From: Puccinellia tenuiflora
Taxonomy: Eukaryota > Streptophyta > Magnoliopsida > Poales > Poaceae
Length of the DNA: 64,000 nucleotides
Reading direction: 5' to 3'
Assembly (NCBI GenBank): GCA_012064385.1
Contig: QRDG01000473.1
Span: 2,639,679 to 2,703,678, forward strand
Part shown: one piece after another, positions 10,603-21,993 of the stretch
How positions within the stretch are numbered: the stretch's first letter is position 1
How the letters are laid out: each line of letters begins with the position of its first letter
Program-made: the position numbers and the translations under genes
Notes under the pieces: model-generated
What the model was told of the DNA's origin: nothing
Databases searched by the model: none
The model's input: only the letters and a program-made list of their open reading frames with translations

Positions 10603-12166
10603 TGATACCCACAAGTATAGGGGATCGTTGAAGTCTTCGATGTGTAAGTATAGTATCGATCCCACGAGTAGTAGAAGGTATAAGTATTTATCCTCTCAAA
10701 TAAGAGTGTCACTTCCCTTATTATCTATGCACTAGACAAACAAAATGATAAAATGATGCAAGTGTTTTTGGGTTTTTGGTGTAGAGTTTGCAATGAAGTA
10801 AAATGTTGAGAATGCAATATGACAAGTTAAAGCTCTCAAAGAGAGAAAGCCCAATCCTCTATGCAGCAAGAGGACAAGCTCAAGTGTGTGTTTCTTATAG
10901 GTGGAGAGAGTTCCCAAGGGCTACCTATACTTCATGGCATAAATATTTCTAGAACAACGAGGTAAACATTTTGTCAAGTTTTAATCTTCTTTGGACGGAG
11001 CCATAATTAGGAATAGCTAAATAAATAAACTAAACCTCTTATGATGGATCATGTGGCCAAGTAAATGACTGTACAAGAATTATTAATACATAAAGTCCCA
11101 CCATAGCATTAATCTTTAAGGTCCCCAATACTAATACCCTCATAATGCAACTTCATGATTCGGTCTTAGGTTTACGTGTCCTCCCAAGTCTTCCTCACTC
11201 CATTACACTACGGTGTTCTCCTATGAGCCCATATAGGTGAAGTGATGTGCAGTCGACGTTCGCACAACACCATCATAGAATTACATCAAAGATAAAAACT
11301 AGACAAAATACCAACACATGTTATATAAAAATCATTGCCAATTCATCCTATACCCCCAGGAACATGAGAGAACTACTCACAACGCCAAGACATGATATGA
11401 TTCAGTGGTACAAGTGATACAACACAATCTGAAACTATGATCTCCCCACAAAACAATGAAAAGTAGCAATTCACAAACATGTAGAATACCACTTAGACAA
11501 TAGCTAGGGATCAAACAATCTCAAACTATGAGGGGGATGAAGTGGATCACGAAGATGGTGATGGAGATGGTGCTAGTCTTGACGGTGGTGTTGATGGAGA
11601 CTCCAGAGGGGGGATGGAGAAGACCTCCGGAGGTGATTCCGGCGGCGTTTCCCCCCCCCCCTCCGATCTTCTCCGGCGGTAGCCGTCTGTCTTCTGTTTC
11701 GTGGTTTTGTGTTTCTCCGCCGCCTCCCCTCGAAACTCCTCGGGGGGCTATTTTTAAAGTCGGTTTTAGGTCAAGACGAAGCCACGGGGACGAAGATCGA
11801 CGGCAACGGAGCCTCGAGGGCCCAGATGAGTGGTCCCACGCGGCCAGGTACAGGGGCCATGTGGGCCACCCTCTTTTGGCCCTGCGGCCTCCGTTTGCTT
11901 GCTTCCTTCGCTCCGAGGTCTTCTTCCTTCCAAAAAAATGATCCCCGTAAATTTTCAGCTCATTATGACGTTGTTAAGGCCCTGAAATAAATAAGGAAAG
12001 AAATAGGGGTTTTCTGCCTGCGCAGGATTAATTCCATAAATAGGGGAAATCATTATTAATTACCAAAAATCATTAAATAACAGTAATATACCCCTTATAT
12101 GATGCAAATATGAATGGAATACAAGTATTATAGTGCAAAGTTCATGTATGCATTTTACATGCATCA
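10603..12166 (-). repeat. 3' LTR of the non-autonomous Gypsy element
   Basis: Pairs with 16956-18526. The plus strand starts TGATACCCACAAGTATAGGG and ends ACATGCATCA. It contains a GC-rich block around 11580-11930 whose open frames are shadows. Confidence 0.9.
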
Positions 12167-12179
12167 CATCCCCAAGCTT
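12167..12179 (-). promoter_or_regulatory. Polypurine tract
   Basis: On the minus strand AAGCTTGGGGATG lies directly before the 3' LTR start TGATGCATG, in the correct place to prime plus-strand DNA. Confidence 0.7.
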
Positions 12180-15100
12180 AACTCATGCTCGTCCTCGAGT
12201 ATGGAAGTGATAAAACTAACATGAACTTTGCAATATAATAACAACATGGATATAAAAGATGATTGCTACTGCTACATAAAGTCAAATGATTCATTATTCA
12301 AAGAAGTAGCAATATCCAAACAGTTTATAAAGTGATATCAAGTATTCAATGCAAGGATGTTCAATGATAGTTCACAAAGTGTAACATAAAAGATAGTAAT
12401 ATGGACCACATGTATGCAATATGATAAGTAAGAACATCCTACATTGGTCATAGAGTGAAGATGAAAATCTGAATATAAAAGGTGGACACTTTAGAAAAGA
12501 TATATAAATGAGTAGAGGTAAAACATGCATAAGTTTCATCTATCCTCCAAACTATTCTACTTAAGTTATTGATTGCAATGGTAATACTTGGTGTCAAGCT
12601 CTCGTTCCCCTATCATAGCATCTTGAATGATTAAAGTTAAATGTGAAAGCAAATATGAGTAGTGGCCTTGATAAAGTAAAGGTTAGATGTCTCATGCCCC
12701 TTGAATACAAGTACCTACACCATGATTACTCATCTTGGGAAACAAAGCAAGTTTAAGTTATCTATCATTGTAAGTAATAATGGTATTATCAAGAGCCTCA
12801 ACTGGGGTACCTCTTGTCCCATGATATGGATCAAGCCCACATCAAAACAACAAGACAAACAAACATAATGAACAACCTCAACACCCTTTTTATTTACCAC
12901 TTGATATAGCTTTTTATTGTAGGGTGTATCACAGAAAGTTCAAAATAGCATGTAAGTAAATTTCCACCATGAATGATGCATGGCTTAGATTAGCAGCCCA
13001 GGTTTCTCTCTAACCATTTATACAAACTCATTTAAACTTACTCTATTTCCACATTATTTCACCATGATAGGCATCCATAGACAAAAGTACATGATATCAA
13101 CTAAATAAATGATGGAACATGTTGAAAGCTTTGCATGTGACAGCACATATGGGCTAACTCCCAACCTTAAACATTTATCAAGCCACTATCATCATAATAT
13201 TAATCACAATGGTTCATGTTTATTAAATGCAATAAAAGTAAAGTGTGCATCAAGTTCGCGAGAGCTTTTTAACCAACTTTTCCCATTACAATAAATAACA
13301 TAATCATTTTCATTTAGAGGTATAGATAACACAAATAACATGATAAACATACTTGGAATAGCATAAAGCTAATAGGTAGATATGGTGGACTCACTGGAAA
13401 AACTTTGGTTGAAGGTGTTGGAAACAAGTTTTTACTTGTTGGAATTTTTGGGCTAGCAAAAGGGAGAAAGATGACCATCTAGATGCATGCATGAGTGTCC
13501 ATAGAACTAACTAATTCATGTCAAACAAGGTGAAATAACATAAAGCATCAAAACATGAATAAAAGATAGCTCATGATAAAGCATTTGCAAATTATTACTC
13601 ATAAACAAGCTCATGAATCATGCAACTATATGTGTCATTAAAAATCAACTTACACATCCCTTCTCCCAATACAATAAAAGCATGCAAAATATTTCAACCC
13701 ATATTTCCAGTAGGTTTCTCATATATAAATGATAGTGTGGTGGTCTCACAAAATAAAAATCAAAGCAAAAACAAACAAAAAGACGCTCCAAGTTTATGCG
13801 ATAAAGTGTTTCAAATAAAAAACAGAAGTTAGACGTGTGCAAACCGAGAGTATGTTGGTTCAGTGGAGATGTTCTCCACATCCCCACGCTTATTTGTTTT
13901 CACCATCCTTGGATAACTCATGGTGCATCTCCTCCAATCCCTGTGAAAAAACTTCAAAACAGTGTTTCTCCCATTTTTTTTCTATGGGGTGATATTAGTA
14001 GTGATAGACAAATAGGTTTCTTTGCTGCATAAAATACTTAGACAAAAATTCATGTGAATGTCCATAAGTGTATAATGTTGTATTCCTATTTAATAGACTC
14101 AATTGGATCAAAAAGATTCAAGTTAAAAGTTCAAAAACATGCATCAAACAATATTGGACAGAATCTGTCCAGAAAACTAACAACAGAGAAACGTATTTTC
14201 TACCTGACTTAAACTCGTCGACAAATTCTGAAAAAATTCAGGAATACAGAGGATGAAAAGTTGCAGTTACAGTTAAAGTCTCAGCTCATTCGGAGAATAA
14301 AAATGAAAAATCAAACCGTGCACAGACTTTGTGTAGGAATAAAATCTCCGAATAGAAATAGCAACTTTGTCAAACCAAAATGGGTAAAACTTGGCACTTT
14401 ATTAAAAATTCCAGAAACTAAGCTAAGAAAACATTCTCTTGTTACAGCAAAAGGACACAAAGAAAATCAAAAGTAAAAACAACCGGGTTGCCTCCCGTAA
14501 AGCGCTTTCTTTATAGCCATATAGCTAGGCTTACTTACTTGGTATCAAGATGGTTGGAGCGAGTTGGCTTGGCATCCCCAAGCTTAAATTCTTATATGTA
14601 GGGTGAGCCTAGGGGTAACATCCCCAAGCTTGAGTGTTTGTCCCTCTTGATCTTTGTTTATCACCCTCAACTCTTCCACTTGAAAGTTCTCTTCACACAT
14701 AGCTCATCATAAAACTTGATTAGAGGGGTTAGTGTCTCCATAAATTAAGTCTCCATAGGTACAGCAAAGACATATCATGAGTTGATTCTAAACATTATCT
14801 ACTATTACTATGGTTGTGTATTGCTCTTTGATCAATAGAACCACATAAAACACTAGTAATGAGAGTAATGCAAAATAAAGACAGAATCTGTCAAAAACTG
14901 GACAGCCCATAAAGAGTGAATTTTCATAGGCACTTACGTTGCTCAAATCAGAAAACTTTGAACTAATTAAATGTGTATTAATAGCTGAATAATTCTTTCA
15001 TAAAATATCAGGTAGAAATTCATAATCTGTGATTTTTAACATTTTTCGCAGTGAAGCTTAGGAATCTGTTTTCTGGACAGCAAATCACTATTGTTTAATC

Positions 15101-15462
15101 TTATCTTTCAAAAGAGATTACGCTTGCCATTAAGATGAAAAATAAGATACAAAGATGTGGTTACAGTAGTAAACAAACACCTTGACTCTATTTATTTAGT
15201 TTTAGCTTTGGGAGAAGTTTTAATGATAGAGACTTTGCAATGGTTCTATTGGCATGAACAACACATGTTCAAGGTCGACCCCAACATCTCCATTACTCAT
15301 CATTCTCATTTACTTTCCCAAATTTTATATAAAATGAAAATCTTAAACTAATTGTTAGTAAACAGTAGGTAAAGTTATTTTGCAAGTTCTCAAGATATAT
15401 AGGTGTGCCCAAACAGAATTGGAAGTTAAAGCATAAGGAACACACCACAAAACATTAAACCA
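12180..15462 (-). other. Non-coding interior of the Gypsy element
   Basis: About 3.3 kb of AT-rich sequence without retrotransposon domains in any frame, where an autonomous relative would carry pol. The short frames present are not recognised. Confidence 0.6.
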
Positions 15463-16785
15463 TTAACTTTTAAGTCTAACTCTTTTCCTATGCATTGGCA
15501 TTTTATATATGAATGAATCACAATAAATAGAAATTTCACAATGCATATTAACAGTAGTAACTTGCAGCATATATTTATTAGAAGCATAAAGAGGGTTCTT
15601 AGTACCTCCTCTTTTATAATAGTTGCAAGTAGAAGAAATAAATTCGACCATAGAATCACAAGAATCATTCAACTTAGATAATATAGGCACATAAAGAGGA
15701 TCATTAAATTTATTTTGTAATTCATTAGCATGCTTCCCTCTTTCAAAATAATTATTAAGATCAATATAAAGTTTAATATCATGGTTGCAACAAATATTTG
15801 GAACTAAAGATAATTGGAAACCATATAAGTATTTCTCAACATAAGCAAATTTCTCTTCCATGGTGTGAATAGGGGAGGTCAGAAATAAAGTAGGACTCTC
15901 ATGAGTGAGAGTATTATCACAAGCAGCAAGTATATCATTTTTATCCTCACATAAAGTAGTAACAACTAAACATGGAGGATTATCAATAAGCATAGGACCA
16001 TCATCTAAAACATTATCATATAGCATGTCTAAACCATATTCTTCATCATTTTTAAAATCATTATCAATAATGTTCTCATTAGGCATAGGTTCATATTCTT
16101 TCTCATCATCAAAATCATAAAAGCAAAGTTTATCATCAACCAAATTTTGAGTGTTACCCTCATCCATAGGCGGTGAAGGTGGATGTTTCCTCTCTTTATT
16201 CTCTAGTTGTTCATCATTTTCAACATCTTCTTGCTCTTCATTGTCCTCCTCTTGGGGCTGCATGGGCATCCCCAAGATTAGGCTTTTGTCATCTTCTTCA
16301 CATACTCCCTCTTCCGAGCTTATGTTTTCATCATCCTCTTCCTACAAAACATTAGATCTTCCTTGGGTAGCTCTCTTCGTTGTGTCAATAACATAAATAT
16401 TTTCATCCAATTCATTTCTACAGATATTAAGGATAATGACAATCAAATATTTATATTGAGAAGCTATAGGGCAGGTTTCATGTTCATCAATGAAGGCGTT
16501 TAATTCATAGGCTGCCATAAAAATAACAAATTTCTCTACTTCTTCCATCCCTAAGTGAGCATAATTCCAAGTATGATAAGTTGCAATAACAGGTTCATCT
16601 TTATTGGAAGGGCATTGGAATTCAAAGTGTCTATAGTATTCAGAGCAACAAATTTCTTCCATATAAAAGTTAAGCAGCTCATTAGCAATTTTACATAGGA
16701 GCTCTATGTAGCCTCCTAATCTTTTCCCTTCTTTTGATTTTCTAAATTCAGCAGCTATTATGGCATTTTTATAATAATTTTCCAT
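15463..16785 (-). pseudogene. Gag-like ORF of the Gypsy element with one amber stop
   Basis: Starts with ATG at 16785 and stays in a single frame for 441 codons to 15463, apart from one TAG at 16342-16344. The first 147 residues (MENYYKNAIIAAEFRKSKEG to RATQGRSNVL) are followed by an acidic region (EEDNEEQEDVENDEQ) and a C-terminal part with HDIKLYIDLNNYFERG and CDSMVEFISSTCNYYKRGG. This two-part layout (small N-terminal domain, acidic linker) is what I know from non-autonomous wheat Gypsy families, but I cannot name the family. No zinc knuckle is visible. The stop could be a decay mutation or a readthrough codon. Confidence 0.55.
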
Positions 16786-16927
16786 TTTTTAATTTTTTTG
16801 GGTTTTTGATAAATGCAAAACTGAAAGTAAAACTAAACTAAATGCAAAACTGAAAGTAAACTAGAGTGTATGCAAAACTGAAAATAAAAATCTAGTGCAA
16901 ACAAGAATAAAAACTTAAGCGCTACAC

Positions 16928-16945
16928 TCCCCGGCAATGGCGCCA
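16928..16945 (-). promoter_or_regulatory. Primer-binding site
   Basis: TGGCGCCATTGCCGGGGA on the minus strand, ten bases inside the 5' LTR. It begins with the TGG that pairs to a tRNA CCA end and resembles the tRNA-Asp-type site of Athila-like elements. Confidence 0.75.
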
Positions 16946-16955
16946 GAAAACGTCT

Positions 16956-18526
16956 TGATACCCACAAGTATAGGGGATCGTTGAAGTCTTCGATGTGTAA
17001 GTATAGTATCGATCCCACGAGGAGTAGAAGGTATAAGTATTTATCCTCTCAAATAAGAGTGTCACTTCCCTTATTATCTATGCACTAGACAAACAAAATG
17101 ATTAAATGATGCAAGTGTTTTTGGGTTTTTGGTGTAGAGTTTGCAATGAAGTAAAATGCTGAGAATGCAATATGACAAGTGAAAGCTCTCAAAGAGATAA
17201 AGCCCAATCCTCTATGCAGCAAGAGGACAAGCTCAAGTGTGTGTTTCTTACAGGTGGAGAGAGTTCCCAAGGGCTACCTAGACTTCATGGCATAAATATT
17301 TTTAGAACAACAAGGTAAACATTTTGTCAAGTTTTAATCTTTTTTGGACGGAGCCATAATTAGGAATAGCTAAATAAATAAACTAAATCTCTTATGATGG
17401 ATCATGTGGCCAAGTAAATGACTACACAAGAATTATTAAGACATAAAGTCCCACCATAGCATTAATCTTTAAGGTCCCCAATACTAATACCCTCATAATG
17501 CAACTTCATGATTCGGCCTTAGGTTTACGTGTCCTCCCAAGTCTTCCTCACTCCATTACACTGCGGTGTTCTCCTATGAGCCCATATAGGTGAAGTGATG
17601 TGCAGTCGACGTTCGCACAACACCATCATAGAATTACATCAAAGATAAAAACTAGACAAAATACCAACACATGTTATATAAAAATCATTGCCAATTCATC
17701 CTATACCCCTAGGAACATGAGAGAACTACTCACAACGCCAAGACATGATATGATTCAGTGGTACAAGTGATACAACACAATCTGAAACTATTATCTCCCC
17801 ACAAAACAATGACAAGTAGCAATTCACAAACATGTAGAATAGCACTTAGACAATAGCTAGGGATCAAACTATCTCAAACTATGAGGGGGATGAAGTGGAT
17901 CACGAAGGTGGTGATGGAGATGGTGATGGAGATGGTGTTGGTCTTGACGGTGGTGTTGATGGAGACTCCGGAGGGGGATGGAGAAGACCTTCGGAGGTGA
18001 TTCCGGCGGCGTTTCCCCCCCTCCGATCTTCTCCGGCGGCAGCCATTTGTCTTCTATTTCGTGGTTTTGTGTTTCTCCGTCGCCTCCCCTCGAAACTCCT
18101 CGGGGGGCTATTTTTATAGTCGGTTTTAGGTCAAGACGAAGCCACAGGGACGGAGATCGATGGCAACGGAGCCTCGAGGGCCCAGATGAGTGGTCCCACG
18201 CGGCCAGGTATAGGGGCCGCGTGGGCCACCCTCTTTTGGCCCTCCGGCCTCCGTTTGCTTGCTTCCTTCGCTCCGAGGTCTTCTTCCTTCCAAAAAAATG
18301 ATCCCCGTAAATTTTCAGCTCATTATGACGTCGTCAAGGCCCTGAAATAAATAAGGAAAGAAATAGGGGTTTTCTGCCTACGCAGGATTAATTCCATAAA
18401 TAGGGGAAATCATTATTAATTACCAAAAATCATTAAATAACAGTAATATACCCCTTATATGATGCAAATATGAATGGAATACAAGTATTATAGTGCAAAG
18501 TTCATGTATGCATTTTACATGCATCA
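16956..18526 (-). repeat. 5' LTR of the non-autonomous Gypsy element
   Basis: 1571 bp, nearly identical to 10603-12166. It differs by scattered substitutions and short length changes in the GC-rich block near 17920-18030. Confidence 0.9.
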
Positions 18527-18531
18527 CCAGT

Positions 18532-19174
18532 GTGTGGCTACAGAGTATGTAAAGTACATACAAATTTAGGATTAAAATCTCATCTACTCCATGGAAGCCC
18601 ATATCTTGATGCACATACTAGAAGGGAAGGGCATGTTTTGCCGCGCCCGAGAGATTACTGCAATAATCTAACAACGTCTTCTACTATTTTGCACCGAGAC
18701 CAGGAAGCTTCAGCTGACGTAAGAGTTTGGAAAGTTTTAAAACAAGATCAACGAGGAGGAAGCATTTCTATAAAGCAGTAAGAGGTTTCTTGTTCGGCCT
18801 TCCCTTTTTACCGTTCCACGAAATCAAATATTACGTGCAAAATGTCATCGTACTAGTGTTTTGTTCCTTTTCTTCTCCTCTCCCAGACTGAACGACACCC
18901 CTCTTCCTGTAAGTGAACACAGCCTGCTGTTGCCTAAACCCCCGCCCTGTTTTTGGTGTCCTCTTGTGGTCAATCCCAGTCCCCGGTTTCCTCTGAATTT
19001 GCAACCCCGGATTCTCTTCTCCAAGTACCCGCCGTGGTTCCCCATCTTTTCCTGGTCCAACCGCTGCCATGCCAGTTCTCTATCGGTTTACTGATGCTGG
19101 CCCGCACACGCGGTCCCTTTGGAGTTCGCTTTCTTGCATGACCACTTGCCACGCTTCAACAGACCACCTAAAAG
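18532..19174. other. Intergenic, nothing recognised
   Basis: Continues the sequence into which the Gypsy element inserted. Short frames only; none resembles a known protein. Confidence 0.4.
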
Positions 19175-19459
19175 GAGAACCAATATGTGGTTGGATCGTT
19201 AGGAGGGTGGTTGTACCCTATCAAACTAGAGTTCAAATCTTAAATTTGATACCGGTTTTTCTCATTTATCTCATTTAAGGTGGAATATTTTCTTTCGGTG
19301 GGAGACGATGTTCCAGACGATAGCGAGACACCTGTGGTGACTTCGTCAATCGTAAGATCTAATCCGTTGGCTCATTCTCTCGGAGGTGCTCATAGGGGGT
19401 GAGTGTATGCGCGTGTTTGTGAGCGTTTACGTTGTATTGTGTTTCGTAAAAAAAAAGAC
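19175..19459 (+). repeat. tRNA-derived SINE-like element
   Basis: The 5' part GGTTGGATCGTTAGGAGGG and the B-box-like GAGTTCAAATC look like a pol III promoter. The body contains TGGTGACTTCGTCAATC, CTCTCGGAGGTGCTCATAGG and GTGTATGCGCGTGTTTGTGA, and ends in an A-run. This arrangement is common in wheat repeats. No clear target duplication was found. Confidence 0.5.
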
Positions 19460-20038
19460 ATACCACTTGAAGGCGTCTTGGTCCATGGCTCCATGCAATC
19501 GAGTCGCTGTTGTACTCGACTCAAGTCCCGAAACAAAGTGGTACGGGACATGGGCCAAGAATGGCCCAAGATAATAGGTTAAAGCCCACTAAAAATCTGC
19601 CAGCTAGCCTCCAAACTGGCCGAGATAGTTGTCAAATGATTATTTCCTTTGTACTAAGATTTCTACTCATACTCTCTCCATTCTAAAGTATAAGGTGCAT
19701 TTTTAGTTTTTAAATTCACACATTGGTCACAAATTTATAAAATATAAGTATTATCATACTTTTTGTGCAACATAAACTACGTATTATCGTACTAATTGTT
19801 GGTAAAAGCATGAATTTGGACTGTGAACTTACATTTTAAATTTTGGAATGAATGTAGTTATTATTTTTACCACCCGTTGTAGGTCGGTAAAATTGTTTGA
19901 GGTGCAACTTGTATGATTGGTTTTTTTCTCACATTTTGGGAATTACGAGGACCCATTATGTGACATTTATATTTCTACTAGTATCACATACTTGAGTCTT
20001 CAGTACAAAATATGCGGATAATGTTTGATGTGTACTAC
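19460..20038. other. Intergenic with a possible degenerate Stowaway start
   Basis: ACTCTCTCCATTCTAAAGTA at 19670-19690 resembles the start of a Stowaway MITE, but no matching right end was found. There is no gene. Confidence 0.3.
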
Positions 20039-20430
20039 TTTTTTTTGATAAATGGATTTTATTACTTAAAGAGTATTAAGCATTACACCCGGTCTCTGCA
20101 TAACTGAGATGCACACAGCCCAAAACCGTCCAACATGTCCAAAGCAACAGAAGTAAAAGAGCGGATTATATATTATCTTAAGAAATTGTAAGACCGCCCA
20201 AGGTAACTAAGAGCTGATCCGCAGGCTATGCGACCATCCATGCCGGGAGCACCCTGGCCGCCGCCTCCAATCGCGACGATACCTTCAAGAACAAATCCCG
20301 GTGCTCCACACACTGAAGGACCAAGCATAATCGGAGAGTAGCTGTGCAACGGTAGATAACCTGCAGAATAGAGAAATTTTTGTCATTAAAAACCTTGTCA
20401 TTTCTACACAGCCAAAACGACCAAATAACT
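20039..20430 (-). mobile_element. 3' end of an L1-type LINE (ORF2 C-terminus, UTR and poly-A)
   Basis: On the minus strand it encodes VIWSFWLCRNDKVFNDKNF, a typical LINE ORF2 C-terminal sequence. A 3' UTR follows with GGGCTGTGTGCATCTCAG, TATGCAGAGACCGGG and AGTAATAAAATCC, then an A-run at 20046-20039. The strand is the same as the LINE body at 22054-27928. The two pieces plausibly belong to one insertion, with about 1.2 kb of ORF2 (the thumb to zinc-finger region) missing between them. Confidence 0.75.
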
Positions 20431-20842
20431 TGTTTTTCCTTTGCAGGATTTTTGGAATTTAAGGATGTTGAGATCCAGTGTCAGCATGACAATGAACTTG
20501 CTGTGAAAGTTTGTATGTCTGAGCATTGCAAGAGCGGGGAGTTCTGGGCTAATGTGCAAAATGCTTGCGTTGCAATAATGGAATTGATTGATTGGGGGCG
20601 GAGCCGACCAGGGAGCGTATATGATATTTCCTGCTCATATGGCGTAGACTCAGCATGGAATTTTTTTTGTTCAAGTATCTATATTTTTACTTCTCTTTTT
20701 TTTTCCACTTTCCTTAAACATTCGGGTCAAATTAATTACCTGCTAATTTCCTCTATAGCATTTGATTTTTCCCTTACTCCCTCTACAGTCTTTAAGATAA
20801 AAAACTGATGATATTGGAAAGAATATTCGTCGGGAGCACTTA

Positions 20843-21578
20843 GGGCATGTACAACCATGTCTACGCAGCCGTCTGTAAAGCTAGACACGTACGAAATCTG
20901 TAGACGTGACGGAGAACGAAAACCAGAAACCGCTAGGTCCATCGATAGAAATAAAGAACGGTCTATTGCCGCAGCAATCGGTGCGTATAGACAGCCTCTT
21001 TCCGGAAATCCATTTCGGGTCATGGGTGTATCTGCACCTATGACCCAAAAAAACCATTTTCCAAATGTCAAAAAATTTCAAAAATAAATATGGAGATAGT
21101 TCAACATATTTCATGGGTGCACAAAAAAATTCGCGGTGAAAAGACATTTTGTGTGACCTGTGCAAAAAAGACAGGTTTTGTCTTTTTTGCACAGGTCGCA
21201 CAAAATGTCTTTTCACAGCGAAATTTTTTGTGCTAGCACTAAAAATGTTGATGCATATCCGAATTTTTTTTCGCAATTTTTTGACATATTGAAAAAAAAA
21301 AAATGTTTTACCCAGTGGGTGTATCTGCACCCATGAGCCAAAAATCCGTGTCCCTTTCCCATTATACTGTTGACGTCGTTTATCGTGGCTTGATCGTGGC
21401 TTGAAAAACGCCAGTTCCTGCGGAGGAGCTCTTAATCAGATTAACTGAATCCCCTATTTTTTCGGTGCTTACGGATGGTCACGTAGACAGCTTGTTGTAG
21501 ACTCTGTCTGTAATATTTTTTGGCCGTGACGTGGAGGCAGGTTGCAGACGACAGGCGTCTGAACCACTGAACATGCCC
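20843..21578. mobile_element. PIF/Harbinger-like MITE inserted in the NRPD1-like exon
   Basis: Ends GGGCATGTACAACCA and (reverse) GGGCATGTTCAGTGG, flanked by TTA at 20840-20842 and 21579-21581. Removing it with one TTA restores the reading frame of the NRPD1-like exon, which confirms the boundaries. It contains a second hairpin element at 21013-21343. Confidence 0.85.
21013..21343. mobile_element. Hairpin MITE nested in the larger MITE
   Basis: The terminal inverted repeats TTTCGGGTCATGGGTGTA and (reverse) TTTTGGCTCATGGGTGCA enclose a near-perfect 55-bp inverted repeat (21119-21173 with 21179-21233) with a five-base GGTTT loop. The arms differ at only three to four positions. A transcript would fold into a long hairpin. 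Confidence 0.65.
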
Positions 21579-21645
21579 TTATTGGTTGTGGCAGATAGTT
21601 TATCTGTAAGCGGGCAGTTCCATGGGCTAAGCAGTCAAGGTCTAA

Positions 21646-21964
21646 GGGCATGTGCACTGGTTTAGATAGGTGGTGTCTGTAATAGCGTTCCATGTCATAT
21701 ATTAGCAATACTATAGACAGCTTATACAGTAGTCTGTCGGTAAAATATCTATTTATAGCCATCACTACATGTGAGTATAAGTTACAGACAGCATACATAC
21801 AACAGCAAAATTGCCGGCTATAAGTTGTCTATAGGAATCGTACCAACGATCTATAATTCTACAGACAACCTCACTCTCTCTCCTTGTTCTCTTTCCTCCA
21901 CATCATCAAAATCGCATATAACTTCTTTTTACAGACAGCTGACTCAACACCAATGTACATGCCC
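21646..21964. mobile_element. Second PIF/Harbinger-like MITE in the NRPD1-like exon
   Basis: Ends GGGCATGTGCACTGG and (reverse) GGGCATGTACATTGG, flanked by TAA at 21643-21645 and 21965-21967. It has many copies of ACAGAC/GTCTGT inside, like the neighbour at 20843. The host exon reads through when it is removed. Confidence 0.85.
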
Positions 21965-21993
21965 TAAAGCAACAGCGGACTCGGTTATCAATC

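Larger units (their letters stand above)
10603..18526 (-). mobile_element. Complete non-autonomous Gypsy-superfamily LTR retrotransposon
   Basis: LTRs at 10603-12166 and 16956-18526 are nearly identical. The element is flanked by CCAGT at 10598-10602 and 18527-18531, a perfect 5-bp target duplication. On the minus strand the LTR runs from TGATGCATG to GGGTATCA. A primer-binding site and a polypurine tract are both present. The only coding region is the gag-like ORF at 15463-16785. No protease, integrase or reverse transcriptase is visible in 12180-15460, so it must be mobilised in trans. The PBS TGGCGCCATTGCCGGGGA is of the type used by Athila-like Gypsy elements. Confidence 0.9.
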
